Positions 29,357-41,957 are shown, counted from the first letter of the stretch. The stretch is 64,000 nt of DNA from Polytrichum commune (GCA_950295325.1 OX485803.1:35727554-35791553); one strand, 5' to 3'. Translations and numbers: made by a program. The notes: a model not told the origin generated them from the sequence alone.

Positions 29357-30170
29357 CATACCACCTCATAGGACATCAAACATCATATTGGCCCACAATA
29401 CCGCCCACTTCTACCCAACATGATAGCTCCATATGGCATCTCAAACCATACATACACAAAGAATATAAAGATGCACTCACCTCCATGGCAACAAACACCA
29501 CTCCGTATGTCCATAAATGGCTCCCAAACAAAGATCTCCACCCAACTAAGTCTAACATCTTATGGAATGCCAAATGAATTTCAAACACACACATCTCACA
29601 ACTACTTAAAGTCCGATATGGACAATACTTGAGCAATTGTAGGCAAAAAAATACATACTCAAACATGACAAGTCCCCACTATGCAACCTTTACAACCTCA
29701 AAGAAAATGACACTTGTTCACACTTACTATCATGTTGCACAAACCAATATATAAATCACGTTTGCACCAACCATCACAACAAAGCAACCCATGCATTGGC
29801 TAACACCCTAACCCCAAAACCATAGTACAAATCCTAGAATCCACATACTGCAAAGATCACTTCCATGCAGCTGATACTACCTGCAAGCTTGATAAATATC
29901 CATTATTAAAACCACTCCCCTCCCAACAAGGTTTGATCGTCCTGCCCACCCCCCCCCCCCCCCCCGTGCCCCATCATAATCGCAGTTTGTATTAGAGGCT
30001 CCATCCACACACCAACCATTGAACTTAAAATCTCCCAATACAAAATCAACAAATTGATGGAGTCCATCTCACAACCAACCATCAAATATCTCACATACAT
30101 CATACTAAACAAAAGAAAACTGGAAAAAAAACATAAACCCTAATATTACTAGTTTAAAACATACTAACCT
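29340..30170 (+). mobile_element. LINE fragment: Cys/His motif and endonuclease, decayed
   Basis: The plus-strand translation has a Cys/His-rich block at 29675-29800 (PLCN, NDTCSHLLSCC, NHVCTNHHN), then, after a damaged stretch, IIIAVCIRGSIHT and a C-terminal KYLTYIILNKRKLEKK. The order is the same as in the fragments at 5774-7430 and 56383-57060. A 17-C run (29949-29965) lies inside what was coding sequence for the endonuclease. Confidence 0.7.
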
Positions 30171-30179
30171 CGTAGACAT

Positions 30180-32500
30180 AGAACTTATTGTGGGATTATC
30201 CATACTTGGTTGGTGGTGTAGTTCATGGGTAGTTTGTTACTATGGTAAGTCTTATGGGAAGAGTTGTTGTTTTCTATCCACTATATTGTGAGGTTGATGT
30301 GTTGTAGGTATTTAATGCATTTGAATGTATAGCTTTTAATGTTTTTGTGAAGTTTATGGTTGTTTTTTAATCCATGTTTTGGCTATTGGTGTGTTGATTG
30401 TGTGGAATGCGTTTTTGAGGCTTCTTATTTGTATATGGTTTCTTGTACTAGAGCTATTGTTCTAGTGGTAGGTGAATGTAGGCGTGCTTATAAATTTTAT
30501 TTGTATGAGTGTTGTTGATCCACCATATTTAGCCATCATGAATATGGTTGATCCTTTGTATATTGTTCCTATGTGACCTTGGTTGTTGAGGGCATCTCTT
30601 AATTGTTACCTTATGCAATTTAGGTAAGTAATTTCAAAGGAGAAGGTTTCTATGCCAAACATTCTACGAGGGAGTTGTGTGGCTAGGCTTGGGGTACCTT
30701 TTGGGAGTCTGCATATGCTCTTGGTTACCGATATTATTTGTTTATCTTGCTTTCGGATGTTTGGGATGAAGTAAAATATCACGTGGAAGCTATATGCTGC
30801 TCGTGTTCTTGGGATGGTGTTGACAGTTTTGATTTTTGCCTAATTTTAGTTGGGGACTTTAGAAGTTGTTTGCTATGTTTATGAGTTTCTATATTGTCAT
30901 TTGTCTTTATAGGTTCCAACTAAGTGATGGGGTTAATTGCCTAAGTTCCGGCCTTCGTTTGGGACTCATTGGCAAGATTGGCATCCTAAGGGGCTTCGTA
31001 ACGACTTGCTTAGGTTTATTTTGTTCCCTCCCTTGTATCAATGGTCTACCTCCTTGAATTGTATTTTTCATGCTAGGGCGTGAGTGATTGATTTTTTGGG
31101 TTCTTGGGCAAACTCCTTTGGACACGGCAAACAACATGAGTTTGTGGTAGTTTCTCTATATACGGAGGTTAGGTTTATTATTTCTACCACCAATTCAGTT
31201 GTGGTTGTAATGCTTGTGTGATTTTTTGTTGGTGTACTTGGTTATGTTGTCAATCTCCCTTTATTTTCTTTTCCCTCCCTTTAGCGTTTGGACGAGGGTT
31301 TTTGGGAACGGATTTTCAAGGAGAGGTGTTTGTGTCGGGAAAACCACTGAAAATTAAATGCAAGTAGTTGGGGAGTGTGGTCATTGTCTTTGTGTTTGTT
31401 CATTGGAGATGTTGATTATATATTATATGATTCACTTGACGTTGCTTTCTGTTGGGTGCCCTATTGCCTGCAATGTTTGGGTTGAGTTGTGGTCGCCATA
31501 TTAGGGCGTGTCAACCGCTAGAGTTTTGGTGGATGGTGAGGAGGTGAGGAGGTGTCTTTGGTACCCTATGGGGATGTGGTGGGAGCAGTATGTGTAGCTC
31601 GGATTTATTTGCAATCTCTTTGCTCAGTATGTTTTTCATTTTTTAATTAATGTTTGTAGGTTTTATAGAATTTTGTTTGTGATCTTGGTGGGTGTTTTTA
31701 CTTGAGTTGTTATCTCTATGTTGAGTGGTTTTAAGTTTGGTAGGTGAGTTTATGTGAGTTTTTTAATTTTTAATTATTTTATTGGGTTTTCTAACATATG
31801 TAAGTTTCTTGTTGGGCAAGATTTTTTGCTTCAGGATGCATAGATGATTGTTTTATGATATTTCTTGGTTTGTTATGCAAACTAGGAGGTTGTCTATATT
31901 TATGAGTGGAATTGATGGTGTGTTTGTAAAGTTAGATAACTTACTTGGATGGCGGTGGGTCATTGATTGCAAGCTTGCGGTGTGTTGCAGTATGGTTTTC
32001 GTGGGGGGGATGTGGTTGTTGTGTGCCGGCATGTTGTAATAGCTTTTGGTTGTTGGTTGTGTCTGAATTTGTGTGCACCTTGATGAGGATCTAGCTGGGA
32101 TGGTTGTGTTTGGGGAAACTCATTGATTGCATGCGTGCAGTGTGTTGTGTTTTGACTTTGATGGAGGGTCGCAGTTGTTGTGCTTGGACAAGTTGTGGTA
32201 GCCTCTAGTTGATGGTGGTGCTCAAATTTGTGTGCACCTAAGCGTGGATTTGGTTGGTTGTTTAGTGAACTTGTGGCATTTGGTCACGCATCGTATTGTA
32301 CATTTAGGAAGGTGTGCAACAATTTGGTGGACAATGTAACTTGACAACGCAATGAAATGGGAGTTGTGATAGAAAAAACAATGTTTTTCAGCAGTTTGTG
32401 CATATGGCGTCGTTGTCGATGGTGGTTTGCATATCATTGTTGTTGTGGTGGAAATTCCAGGCGATTGCTTTGCCATAGTTGTGGGTGTGTGCCTCTTACT
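30180..32500 (-). mobile_element. Probable LINE fragment: linker between reverse transcriptase and Cys/His motif
   Basis: The minus-strand translation from about 31990 to 30200 is rich in Thr, Asn, Gln and Lys and, with stops and frameshifts ignored, reads like a post-polymerase LINE region (for example LRQLTPSLSWNL, and MFGIE/FEITYLN-like text near 30650). No catalytic motif is preserved. The call relies on composition and on lying head-on to the LINE fragment at 29340-30170, as at 4668-7430. Confidence 0.4.
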
Positions 32501-33589
32501 ATGGTAGATATGTGTGCTAAGGGTCTATAATGTGGAAGATTGCTTCTTAGGTTTGCCCTATATGTTCAAAACTAGTTGGTTTGGTGCTCTTGTTATAAGG
32601 TAGATAGAGATCTAATTTTTTTGCATTGTAATGGTCTAGGTCTCATTTCTTGTGCTTGTAGGCAACAATCAATACACTCCAACACTCCCGTATCTTGATT
32701 GCTTTTTCCACCATGTTCCTTCCACTCAAACATTGCCCCCCCCCCCAATTATTAATCTTGGTGATCAAACATATATGGTGTATATTGAATTTGGAAGTTT
32801 AGGTTGTGTGGCGTCTATTTGAACTCGTTTGTCATGGATGGTGATTATCAAACATAGAATCAAAGAAAAAAAACACCAATACCAATGCCACCACCAACAA
32901 CAACAACGGAAACTTTTAAAAAAATAATATAAAAATAATAAACCAAACAAACAAACTAACAAACTAACCCAAAACAAAAACCATATTATATAAACCTCAC
33001 TAGACTAATTTGGGGTCTCTGATGACAGTTCTCAAATTTCCATCACCTACAAATGCCCTTTAGAAAGTAATTTAACAAATTGCCGCGCTTCACCTCCACA
33101 ATGGATGACTTTATGTGGATACGACAAATCCTTGATGAAATTCATGTCACGTGTATGAACTCGGCATGAGTCCGATTCTCTCATCTTGTACGAGCCCAAC
33201 TCTTTTAGGATTTGTGATGTCAAGTATCCATCATGGATGAAGAACTCTAGCTAGAACAAACCCTCTAATAGATTGGGCATGCATGCATTCCAATTGGTCC
33301 CACTGAAGTAATTGGAGATCCTTGATGTCATTGGTGGGGAGCCCACTACGAAGAAACTTCGCAAGCTATGGAAAAGGTTTTCACCTTTCTAAAAATATGA
33401 ATTCTATTAAACACGACATTGTAACTTTCTAACCCACTCTATGTGTATCTATTTCCCATGCATGTATTGATACCATGTAAAGAATGCAATTGATGAATGA
33501 CTTTATTTGGAATGCGAAAAATAATGGAAACATTTCCATGTCAAAGACCTCCAAAGCAATGCCTAGTATAAGGGCATGTTTACACCAAA
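32501..33589. other. Intergenic DNA, no gene seen
   Basis: It holds an 11-C run at 32736-32746 and CAA/CCA-rich text at 32870-32920. No coding or structural feature could be supported. Confidence 0.45.
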
Positions 33590-33950
33590 GGCATTAGGCC
33601 ATGGCTCTTACATGACTATGGTACCTTACTTTTTGGATAAGACCATAGAGAAGTCCATTGATTATAGTCCAAAGTCTTTTAGAGGGCATAAGCCCTTACT
33701 ATAAACTCAAATTCCTATTGCAAAATTCGATAGGTCTACCTTCAAGAGTTGTATAGGGAAGAAAAAAGAATCCCTACAATCCCGGCCAAAATTATCCTTA
33801 ATTGCCATGTGGGATTCCATGAGACTTATCATCCACTAGAGATGTTATGGATTGGGTCAAAACCTACCTTCATGTAAATATGAAGTGGGGGCCCATGACA
33901 CTCTCAACCAATGAGAATGCAAGGATTCTCAAGAGCCATGGCCTAATGCC
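33590..33950. mobile_element. Short inverted-repeat element (MITE), 361 bp
   Basis: The first 20 bases, ggcattaggccatggctctt, and the last 20 are perfect inverted copies. The interior shares loose phrases with family A (aatgccatgtgggattccat, caaccaatgagaatg), so it may be a distant relative. No convincing target duplication is seen. Confidence 0.8.
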
Positions 33951-35038
33951 CATTGATTAATTATAAATATTTGTCATTAAAACTAAAGCTTAGTATAAAA
34001 TGTGGACCACATCAATAGAAACATTGGGATTGTTTATTTATTTATTTGGGTGTGAAGGGACTCTTGAAAATTCTCAAAAGACGAAGTAGCCCACAAATTT
34101 GGCAACCCGAGTCTCACATTTGCAAACCAGACTGCCAACATATAAAACCAAAAACCCACTTAACTCACACCACTGCATTATGGCATTTTGAAAGCACAAT
34201 TGACATTTAAATATGTTTGGACAAACCATTGGTCCAAAAACAATAGGAGATGTGCATTTGTGAGGACAAAACATCAAACAACAACGAAAACAACAACATA
34301 ACAACCACAATATTTGAGTAGTTTGTATTATGTGTTCGCCAACCACCATATTTGTGTGGTTTTGCAATCTAGTGTATGTCATATTCGAGGTTGAAATTCT
34401 CCAAAATTCATGCATAATTCCAAATATACTTAAATTATAGTTGCATGCATGTCCAACACCTCAGTGCATACATCCAAGAGGAATAGAGGGAGCAAATTAT
34501 CACACACAATATTCCCAAACACGTTGGTCAAATGAAACAACAAATCCAATTATACAACCAAACTCTCTTCAACCAAACTAACATATTGGTCCACCTACTT
34601 AGCATGTGCAACAACCCAACAATCAAAATCATAACAACTACGTGACACAATCGAGCAATCTCCTTGATACACAATAGTCTCCTCATAGCACTTGAGGCCT
34701 CACACACATGATTTGGAACACATACAAACCCACAATACCACCATGCACAAATCCCCAAGGTTGAATGCAACTATATTAGCCCAAGTAGAGGGATTTACCC
34801 CCCCCCCCCACCTACACATTCACAAGAGATTAGTTGTTCACAAGTATCGAACGGGCAAGACCCCAGCAATATAGACACCAACCTCATGATGTACACATCG
34901 GTAGGTATGAAAACCATATACAATTACCATTTAAAGGTGTGCCATTTGCCTACCCAAGTCAATTGTTTGTAGGGGTTTGTAGAGACATTCTGCATCAGAC
35001 AACTGCGAGGTGATTTCGGTGACAAAAACATGCACAAG
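33951..35038. other. AT-rich intergenic DNA, possible old retroelement text
   Basis: The plus strand at 34080-34890 translates into Thr/Asn/Gln-rich text similar in style to the LINE linker, but I cannot align any motif. A 12-C run lies at 34798-34809. Confidence 0.35.
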
Positions 35039-35225
35039 CTAAGAAGCAGCAGCAGCAGCGCAAGGGGGAGCCGATCGAGGGTAAGGACCAGAGGAGGCCG
35101 CGGAGCAGACCGGGAGCGGCCACGTGGCAGAACAGGCTGGGAGCCCAGCTAGGGGAGCTGGAAGGAGGACTGTGAGCCCAAGAGGGAGAAGGCCGCGAGA
35201 ATTAGGGCCAAGCCACCTCTCTTTG
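35039..35225. other. GC-rich island of unknown nature
   Basis: About 190 bases are strikingly GC-rich, starting with an AGC repeat (35044-35061), inside otherwise AT-rich DNA. The minus strand is open over 35039-35239 with an Ala/Pro/Leu-rich translation, which is expected from the composition. It may be the upstream part of the promoter-like unit that follows. Confidence 0.5.
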
Positions 35226-35699
35226 GTAGGACCCACCAAGCTTACTAATTAGGGTTACGTGTCGAGCTAGTGAAACTCTATACTAGAAGGTTAGGGGCCC
35301 AAGTTTAGTGAACCTATTAGTAAAGCGTTTCGCACTAGTAGGTTAGGAGCTACTTAGTAGAATAGTAAGTAGGGATGGGAGAGGATGAACCCAGAAAATG
35401 GTAGATGAAAGGACATGGGGATGACTATTTCTGAATGAACTCACCTAACTACATTGCCGTCAATGAATGACGAGCCAATTTTGGGGATGAATGGAGGAAA
35501 TGAATGGTAACCAACTCATGGCACATCTAGGCGGTTAGAACATGCCCGTATGTACTTCATGGGTAGATCTATTTTAAGCACGTGTCAGTCTAATTATAGA
35601 TCTGACAGGGTTGAATTTAGACTGTAAGGGCATATATGACTAAAATTAGTAAATACAGACATTTAAAGACCTAACCGCCACATCTTAGATTACCCTAAA

Positions 35700-35770
35700 T
35701 TCGAAGCCTATATAAAGGGGCCACATATGGCACCTAATTCACCTCATTCTAAACACGAGCCATCCGAGGT
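35700..35770 (+). promoter_or_regulatory. TATA-box promoter-like segment
   Basis: The phrase cctatataaaggggcc (TATATAAA at about 35710) is followed at the usual distance by a CA-rich stretch that would hold a start near 35745. A minisatellite begins 40-50 bases later. No coding gene follows, so this could drive a non-coding RNA or be the promoter of a retroelement LTR. Confidence 0.45.
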
Positions 35771-35787
35771 GGAGGACGACGCGCTTG

Positions 35788-35975
35788 AAGACTAAAGGAT
35801 ATAACCTATCCTCGCATTCGAAGACTAAAGGATATAACCTATCCTCGCATTCGAAGACTAAAGGATATAACCTATCCTCGCGTTGAAGACTAAAGGATAT
35901 AATCTATCCTCGCATTTGAAGACTAAAGGATATAACCTATCCTCGCATTTGAAGACTAAAGGATTGTAATCCTCG
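35788..35975. repeat. Minisatellite, about six 33-34-bp units
   Basis: The unit is gaagactaaaggatataacc plus tatcctcgcatt(c/t). Four full units are nearly identical and the outer ones vary. Each unit contains aggata...tatcct, a short inverted repeat. Degenerate relatives (aaaggattg...aatcctcg) continue to about 36040. Confidence 0.9.
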
Positions 35976-36748
35976 CAATTGCAAATTCAAAGGGATTGAG
36001 ATATTATCCCCGAACTTGAAGGCGTAAAGGATTGAAGAATCCTCGAAATGATTCAAGACTTTAGAGGATAGGAAATCTTAGAGTTTCTTCAACACGAAGA
36101 GGATCAAGGATCCGTAGAAAATTGAGATTTTGGAAAATCAAATAAACCGGAGGAACTTTTGGAGACATTGATTTGAGAGTTGATTAAACTTGAAAGCGTA
36201 AAGCCAAAATTGGCAGTACTCGAAAGAATTAAAAAAATGGAGCAAAGCCAAATTGGATACCTAGAGCTACTCGAGTGTGATTTGAGGTAGATTGAGCTAG
36301 GTGGCGAAGTCGAAATCATGATCTAGAGAACGTGGTGGACGCGACATGGAGATTATCAAAACATGAAATCATTTCAACTTGTGTACACGGAATGCGGCCG
36401 GCAAATGGAACCTCATCAACCTCTCAACTCGGAGCAAGATTAGGATTTCAAACTCTACTTCATAGATTTAAAGAACTCAAAAATCATGTGATATGATTGA
36501 AGATTAATACTCGAATACGGAACAAACATTTAATGAAAGCTTTTCACGAGAACATTATGTAAACTCTAGGAATTGAGTAGAAGAATGAAATCTTATGAAT
36601 ATACTTTAGTGAGGGGGTATGTTTGGACCTTCAAAGGAATCGTGAACTTATCATAAACATACATTCTTAATGGATTAAGGATATTTTACGATCATTCAAA
36701 CCATGAAAGATATTGTATGTATGAATGATGTTCTCCCTAAAACACTTA

Positions 36749-37010
36749 ACCCTGACATTAAGATTTCGGGGAACATAAACTTGACAACTTGGACACTTTA
36801 TCCTTAGGGATTTATAAAAGGATTTTGAAACACTTTTCTTGATTACGAAAAGTATTGTGTTGTTAAATCTATTTGAAGGTTTAGGATCACCTAACCTTGA
36901 CATTAGATTTCGGGGGACATAAACTTGAAAACTTAGGTCAATTTGTCCTTGAGGATTCAAAAAGAGCATTAAGATTTTGTATCACAAAATTAAGATTATA
37001 TGAGTGCAAA
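36749..37010. repeat. Direct duplication, period about 145 bp
   Basis: Unit 1 (from 36749) and unit 2 (from 36894) share cctgacattaagatttcggg/ccttgacattagatttcggg, then gacataaacttga-aactt and atccttaggga/gtccttgagga. The function is unknown. It may be an internal part of the element that starts at the TATA segment. Confidence 0.7.
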
Positions 37011-37789
37011 CACCTTCACCAGAAATGGAAATCAAATGAAGGATCTAATTTTGGTGGGAGTAATTTCCATGTAAACCGGTCAGCAGCGGGTTACACCGTC
37101 TAAGTTTGCTGAGGGTTTGAAGGTGACCTCGACAGGGTTCGCCCACCAAACTATGTTAATCAGACAAAATCATTCTTAGTATTGAGAAGATGCCAATATT
37201 GCCTCTCATGTTGTATATGTGATTCAAATTGTTGAAATTAACATGTTTCCCAGTTAAATAGGTTTAGTGGCCACTTAAAACCTAAAAGTGGGGCACCACA
37301 TAAAGTCATGTGACCACTTCATGCACACACACTTTACATGTCGTCCTAAAACATGCATCGCATGGATTAAAGGGACTTCAAATTATACTATCACGTGTAC
37401 TATATAAAGTAAACACCTCGAGTATGTGCAAAGAAGCCAACTTGCACCTATCTCCCATAACAGAATGTCCATGAATTTGCAATGGTTGATTGAAATTATA
37501 TTGTTCACCCACATACCCCCACACTCCCATTATGATTGGGTGGGCCATAAGGATAGGGTGTAGAAGAAATAAAGTGTTACGAAGGTCTCGCACACTTGCA
37601 CTATTATGGCCTTAGATGGCTCAACCTAGAAGTTCCCATGGGATCCAATTTAACGACTAGGTTAACGACAAGGGTTTAATGAGTAGCATTTTATTTATTT
37701 ATTTTTAATTGTTGAAAAGCATGAATAGTGTTTTTGTTCCTAAATGAGTTTAAATTCATTTTTTAAAATACATAGGTCTTAAATGGTTA

Positions 37790-38150
37790 ATTTCTCTAAC
37801 TAGCCCATTGTTGCTAGAATATGAAAAATGAGATTAGTATAAGATGGTTAGCAAATCCAAATTGAGACCGTAACCACTTTCCTCATAATCTTCAAAGGTC
37901 ATTATTATGAATATTTTGTCTATTATCAAATTGAAGTTTCTCGTGTTCATGAAATCGTTGTATACCCCCCCCCCCTTAAAACAAATGAAAATGATGTTGG
38001 GTAGCGAAGCCATAATGGTTATCATATTTTGAATTCATAATTCAATCTATTATGAACACATGCCCTTGTGGTATCCGTTCTTAGAGCCACACCAAATCAC
38101 ATACCACTCAAGTATAAATGTCCTAATAAGAAAAGTAACCATTGAAGTGA
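37790..38150. repeat. Poly-C repeat family (family G), long copy
   Basis: It is collinear with 18950-19410: gatggttagcaaatccaaat, an 11-C run (37965-37975), attcataattcaatctatta, and aagaaaagtaaccattg. CT/AT microsatellites follow at 38179-38224. Confidence 0.65.
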
Positions 38151-39284
38151 TACTTGCCTTAGTCATGTTGATGACATCTCTCTCTCTATCTCTCTCTCTC
38201 TCGCTATATATATATATATATATATGTTGATTTTACACAAATTGTTTATATTGGTGGTCTTCATTTTATAACATAAAGTTGATATTGGGTATCTAGGGGG
38301 TTTGCCCTTTGGGGAATAAGGTGCATGCCTACATGTCCAATTATGTTCAAGGCATATGGATTTTTATGGCATCTTCATTCATGAAAAAGGATATATTATA
38401 TTGTTAAATACTATAAATTTTTTGGGTCATGGAGTTCACCTTTGAAAGAAGGCAAGATTCACGAAGGTCCTTCTTATTCTTGATGCATGCTTTGGGATTA
38501 CATATAAATTAAAATAAACTTGGAGAGAGAGAACCTTGTGTTGGCGTGATTGAGGGAATGCTTCAACATTGGTCATTGAAAAAAAAGGCATCATCGTAAT
38601 TGTCTTGCTATCTCTCTCCCACCAATTATGATGGGTGCAATTGGCCTTTTGGCTTCCCATACTTTGAAAACGAATTCCTTTTGTTTGGTAAATTGGCCAC
38701 TTGCCACATCTTTGGGAACTTATGTATACACCAATAGAAGTCTCCATGGATCCTCATAGAAAGCACTTTAATGATGTATAATTTAAGTTGTTCACAATTG
38801 ACACTATTTTGAGCATTTACTTTCACAATATCAAAATGTAATAAATAGTTGTCTATTGTGGTTATTGTATGGATGATAAAACAAACTTATAGGTTTTGTG
38901 ACATGATTATGGCCCAAGATAATTTGCATGTGTAAAGAGGCAAGATGTTTGCAAAGGCAACCTAATTGCACATACCAACGTGGAACATTAAGTAAATTAT
39001 CATTAGTATTTACGGTATTCCATTCTTGAAAAGCGAAAGCATGAAGCCACTTGATTGGTGGTCAAAGTTTTTAGTTGTCACCAAAGTAGCTTGAGCTTGA
39101 ATCTGGTATTTTGGCTAAGATTCGTAGTTAAACCCGTAAACTCATTCATCATGAGTTAACAAACTTTCGTAATAACTAATTCCATATATATATGTGAGTG
39201 GTTAGAAAAATTCTAATTGTAGTTAATTGATAACAATAATAATAATAATGATTTTTAAATAAAAGACGTTGGGTAATCTAGCAT
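38151..39284. other. Intergenic DNA, no gene seen
   Basis: It holds the compound CT/TA microsatellite 38179-38224. The longest frames (for example 38436-38747 minus) show no domain. Confidence 0.45.
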
Positions 39285-39490
39285 GAATTTGATCATGTTG
39301 GCCTTATCCTACTCAAGAATCCCCTTGATGCAGGGTGGGGTTTTACTGCCTACGTTGTGGTGGGTGGGCTCTTAGTTTTTTTATCAAGTAAAGAGAAGAT
39401 TTCACAGTCGGGAATCGAACTGCCAACCCCTATGTTCGGAGTTGAGTACCTGTCCATTATCATCTGGTAGTTTAGGGTCATCTTGGACCA
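39285..39490 (-). mobile_element. tRNA-derived SINE, subfamily 2
   Basis: Read on the minus strand, it starts tggtccaagatgaccctaaa, carries a pol III B-box-like gttcgattcc about 60 bases in, and continues cttgataaaaaaact and gggcaagg-type text to gccaacatgatcaaa. The head matches the SINEs at 42477, 59379 and 62086, while the 3' body matches only 62086. Confidence 0.7.
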
Positions 39491-39852
39491 ATAGTCACTC
39501 ACATGTTGGCCCAACGAGAAATGAGTAGATGGAGTTAATGTTCACTGTAATTGCATCTTGGTCACACATGATCATTATTAAGAGATGGGTTCACATTCAC
39601 GTCGGTGCAAGAAAGCTTACATTTCTTTTTCGTTTTCATTTTCTCTTTTCACTCTAAAGGGTTGTTTACACCACATTGTTTATGGCATTTAGTGTCACGT
39701 ACACCTATTTGTGCATGGCATTAACTAGATGCCCATAGGTCTCAAAGTGTCATGTCTGCTAATAGTTATTTTGATGATATTTGTCAACACAAGTAACTTT
39801 TCAAGTCAACAATCATTACATTATGACATTTAGCACAACATGTTGAGAAACT

Positions 39853-39932
39853 TGAGATGATAGTTTTGCATTTTAGTACGCAAGGGAGAGGTATTATTGA
39901 GCATACAAAAAAAATGCAAAACTATCATCTCA
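39853..39932. repeat. Perfect 22-bp inverted repeat with 36-base loop
   Basis: The sequence tgagatgatagttttgcatttt (39853-39874, quoted at its 22 bases only as a motif of positions) is answered exactly at 39911-39932. It would form a strong hairpin in RNA or single-stranded DNA. A related, imperfect version lies near 25610-25660. Confidence 0.85.
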
Positions 39933-40364
39933 CACCTCCACATCCACCCCGAGCTTGCACCGAAAATTTACCAAACATGGTAAAGTATTGGATGCAAATC
40001 AACCAACACTCAACCAAAGCTCTAGTTGAATTAAACAACAATTTCGTAATGTCAAGCCTTTCAAAACAAAATCTTCTTTATATTTATCAATTTGGCCCAG
40101 TCATCAATTACCAATCGATAGGTCTTAGCATTCAAGAAGAATTGACGATTTCTCTTTTGACATGAATTCGTAGGAAGTGTCGTGACCACGAGAAATCCCA
40201 AATCACTATTTCTCATGGCCCTTGGTCACGTGTGTAAATATCCCTTACGAGATCATCATCTATGCATCGTCTTCATTGCTTTTCATCTTTTGCTTGCATG
40301 TCACCAACTGGAACGGTCATGAACACTCCAATCCATAATGAAGTTAAATTCATTAGGACAAGCA

Positions 40365-40595
40365 CTAAAATGAACATGATATATAGTGTCACTTACTAGT
40401 TGGAGTTACACAATGATATATCTTTTTTTCACTATTGATGTAATATTTAACCAAAGAAAATCTTAATGTTCCATATTGTCCAAAAAACCAATTTGACATT
40501 TGTTGGTAATGATGTGAGATATACAGTAAATAAATATAGCATCGCGTAATCCCAAATAGTAAGTAACATTAAATACAATATCTAGTTTAATATTG
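40365..40595. mobile_element. Family D MITE
   Basis: It contains agttggagttacacaatg at the left and the inverse text (gcatcgcgtaatcccaaata) at the right, ending in taaatacaatat. It is collinear with the copies at 48725-48935 and 62045-62541 (the latter in inverted orientation). It has no coding capacity. Confidence 0.7.
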
Positions 40596-40631
40596 TGTGT
40601 GGAAGGTGGGGAATTGGAAGGATGAGGCTAG

Positions 40632-40634
40632 TAC

Positions 40635-40668
<34 letters not shown>

Positions 40669-40749
40669 TCGGAAATTTATCAAGTGCAGAAAGGCTTGCA
40701 ATATCTTTGAAGGAACCAAATGGGCTTTTGAGACTTGGGGGGGGGGGGG
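40632..40749. repeat. AT/AG microsatellite and G homopolymer
   Basis: A run of TA repeats passes into AG repeats at about 40634-40668, and 13 consecutive G lie at 40737-40749. Confidence 0.9.
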
Positions 40750-40995
40750 TTCTCCATCTGTTAACAACATTGTCCAAGGACGATTTTGGGCATAATCGGT
40801 CAAAATCCTAATGTTTCCAAGATCAACCGGTTACACATTGATGTCTTTTGGTTTTTCTTTATTGGATTGAGGAATATTTTATATACATTTCTCTAAATTG
40901 GACCGTAATTTTCTTGAAGTCTTGAATTCGAAACTGGTTATTTCTCAAACTCAACCAGTTCATGTGTAACTAGCCGTCGGTTCTCTCCGTTCAAT

Positions 40996-41504
40996 AGAGC
41001 CACTTCACACACAAGACTGAGAGCCCGTGACCATTACACTTCAAGCACTCTCATTGGTGGAAAAGGCGGAGCCGGTCCAAGTTCGCTTCCCATTACGCTT
41101 GAGGGACCAACGGAGTATGTGAATGCAAGTTGGATGTAAAGTCGAGATGGATTCCTACATGGCAACAAACGGATCGTGTTTCATGGTCATGTGAAGTAAT
41201 TTCAAAAACCACCACTTGGCGGTAGGCTTAACACAAAACTAGGGATTCATGGCACTCTGAAATCTCACAACCGTTGGTTTGTTCTATTTTATCACGTGTG
41301 ACAAGCCGACACGAATAAAAAAAAGTCATCGAAATAGCATTTGGTTTAGGGTATGACCACATATGACTTCACGCTACACTTGAGGATCCGTGAGCACACT
41401 ACTACATGATGTTGGGGGTGGCTTGGGACGGCGTTGGGACACTTTCTTTTGGGCGCTCACGATTCCACGGTCACGGCTCTTGGCTCGTGTGTGAAGTGGC
41501 CCCT
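40996..41504. mobile_element. Family A MITE-like element, complete copy
   Basis: It starts agagccacttcacacacaag and ends cttggctcgtgtgtgaag followed by tggcccct. It has the full internal order of the family and is inverted relative to the copy at 3824. The plus frame at its right end (41434-41631) is not a gene. Confidence 0.85.
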
Positions 41505-41562
41505 CAGGGAACTGATCACACCGGACCTAGTTCAGACACCACCCGTTGGCATCTCCGGCTAT

Positions 41563-41957
41563 AGTAAGGTAGGGGTGGCAATTCCCGTGCGGGTCCTAAA
41601 GTCGACCCCTATGTTGGAAGCACCTTTCTAGGTGCTTTTACCTGGGTTTACAAAAGCACCTATCAAGGTGCTTTTACCGTTCACAGCGCTGCCAACATTT
41701 CATTGGCTGCCAGCGGTCGGTTTTAGAAATCCACCCTGTGGATATACCACGTACCCTATGTGCGAGTGTTGGTCACTCTACAAGGTTTCCTTTAAAAATT
41801 TGTAGGAAATCATAAACATGCTGGAAAATTTTGATTTTTTCATAGTTGCTCTTGCACCAGCTTTGCGGAGCGCTCAAATTTATAAAAAAAAACAGTTTCA
41901 GCATCCCAACTAGGCACATCTGAAATATGGACGGAAATTACCACCCCTACCTTAGTA
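41563..41957. mobile_element. hAT-like MITE, about 395 bp
   Basis: The termini are gtaaggtaggggtggcaatt and the inverse ending accacccctaccttagta. TAGGGGTG-type ends are characteristic of the hAT superfamily. The inverted match extends beyond the TAGGGG core, so the 8-bp target site cannot be delimited. Inside, agcacctttctaggtgctt and agcacctatcaaggtgctt form tandem small hairpins at about 41617-41677. Confidence 0.75.

Noticed and set aside
30866-31057. Plus-strand 63-codon membrane-like frame
   Set aside because: It is antisense to the probable LINE linker, and its hydrophobicity comes from T-rich complement sequence.
35039-35239. Minus-strand Ala/Pro-rich protein
   Set aside because: The open frame follows from the GC-rich AGC repeat. 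There is no domain and no continuation.
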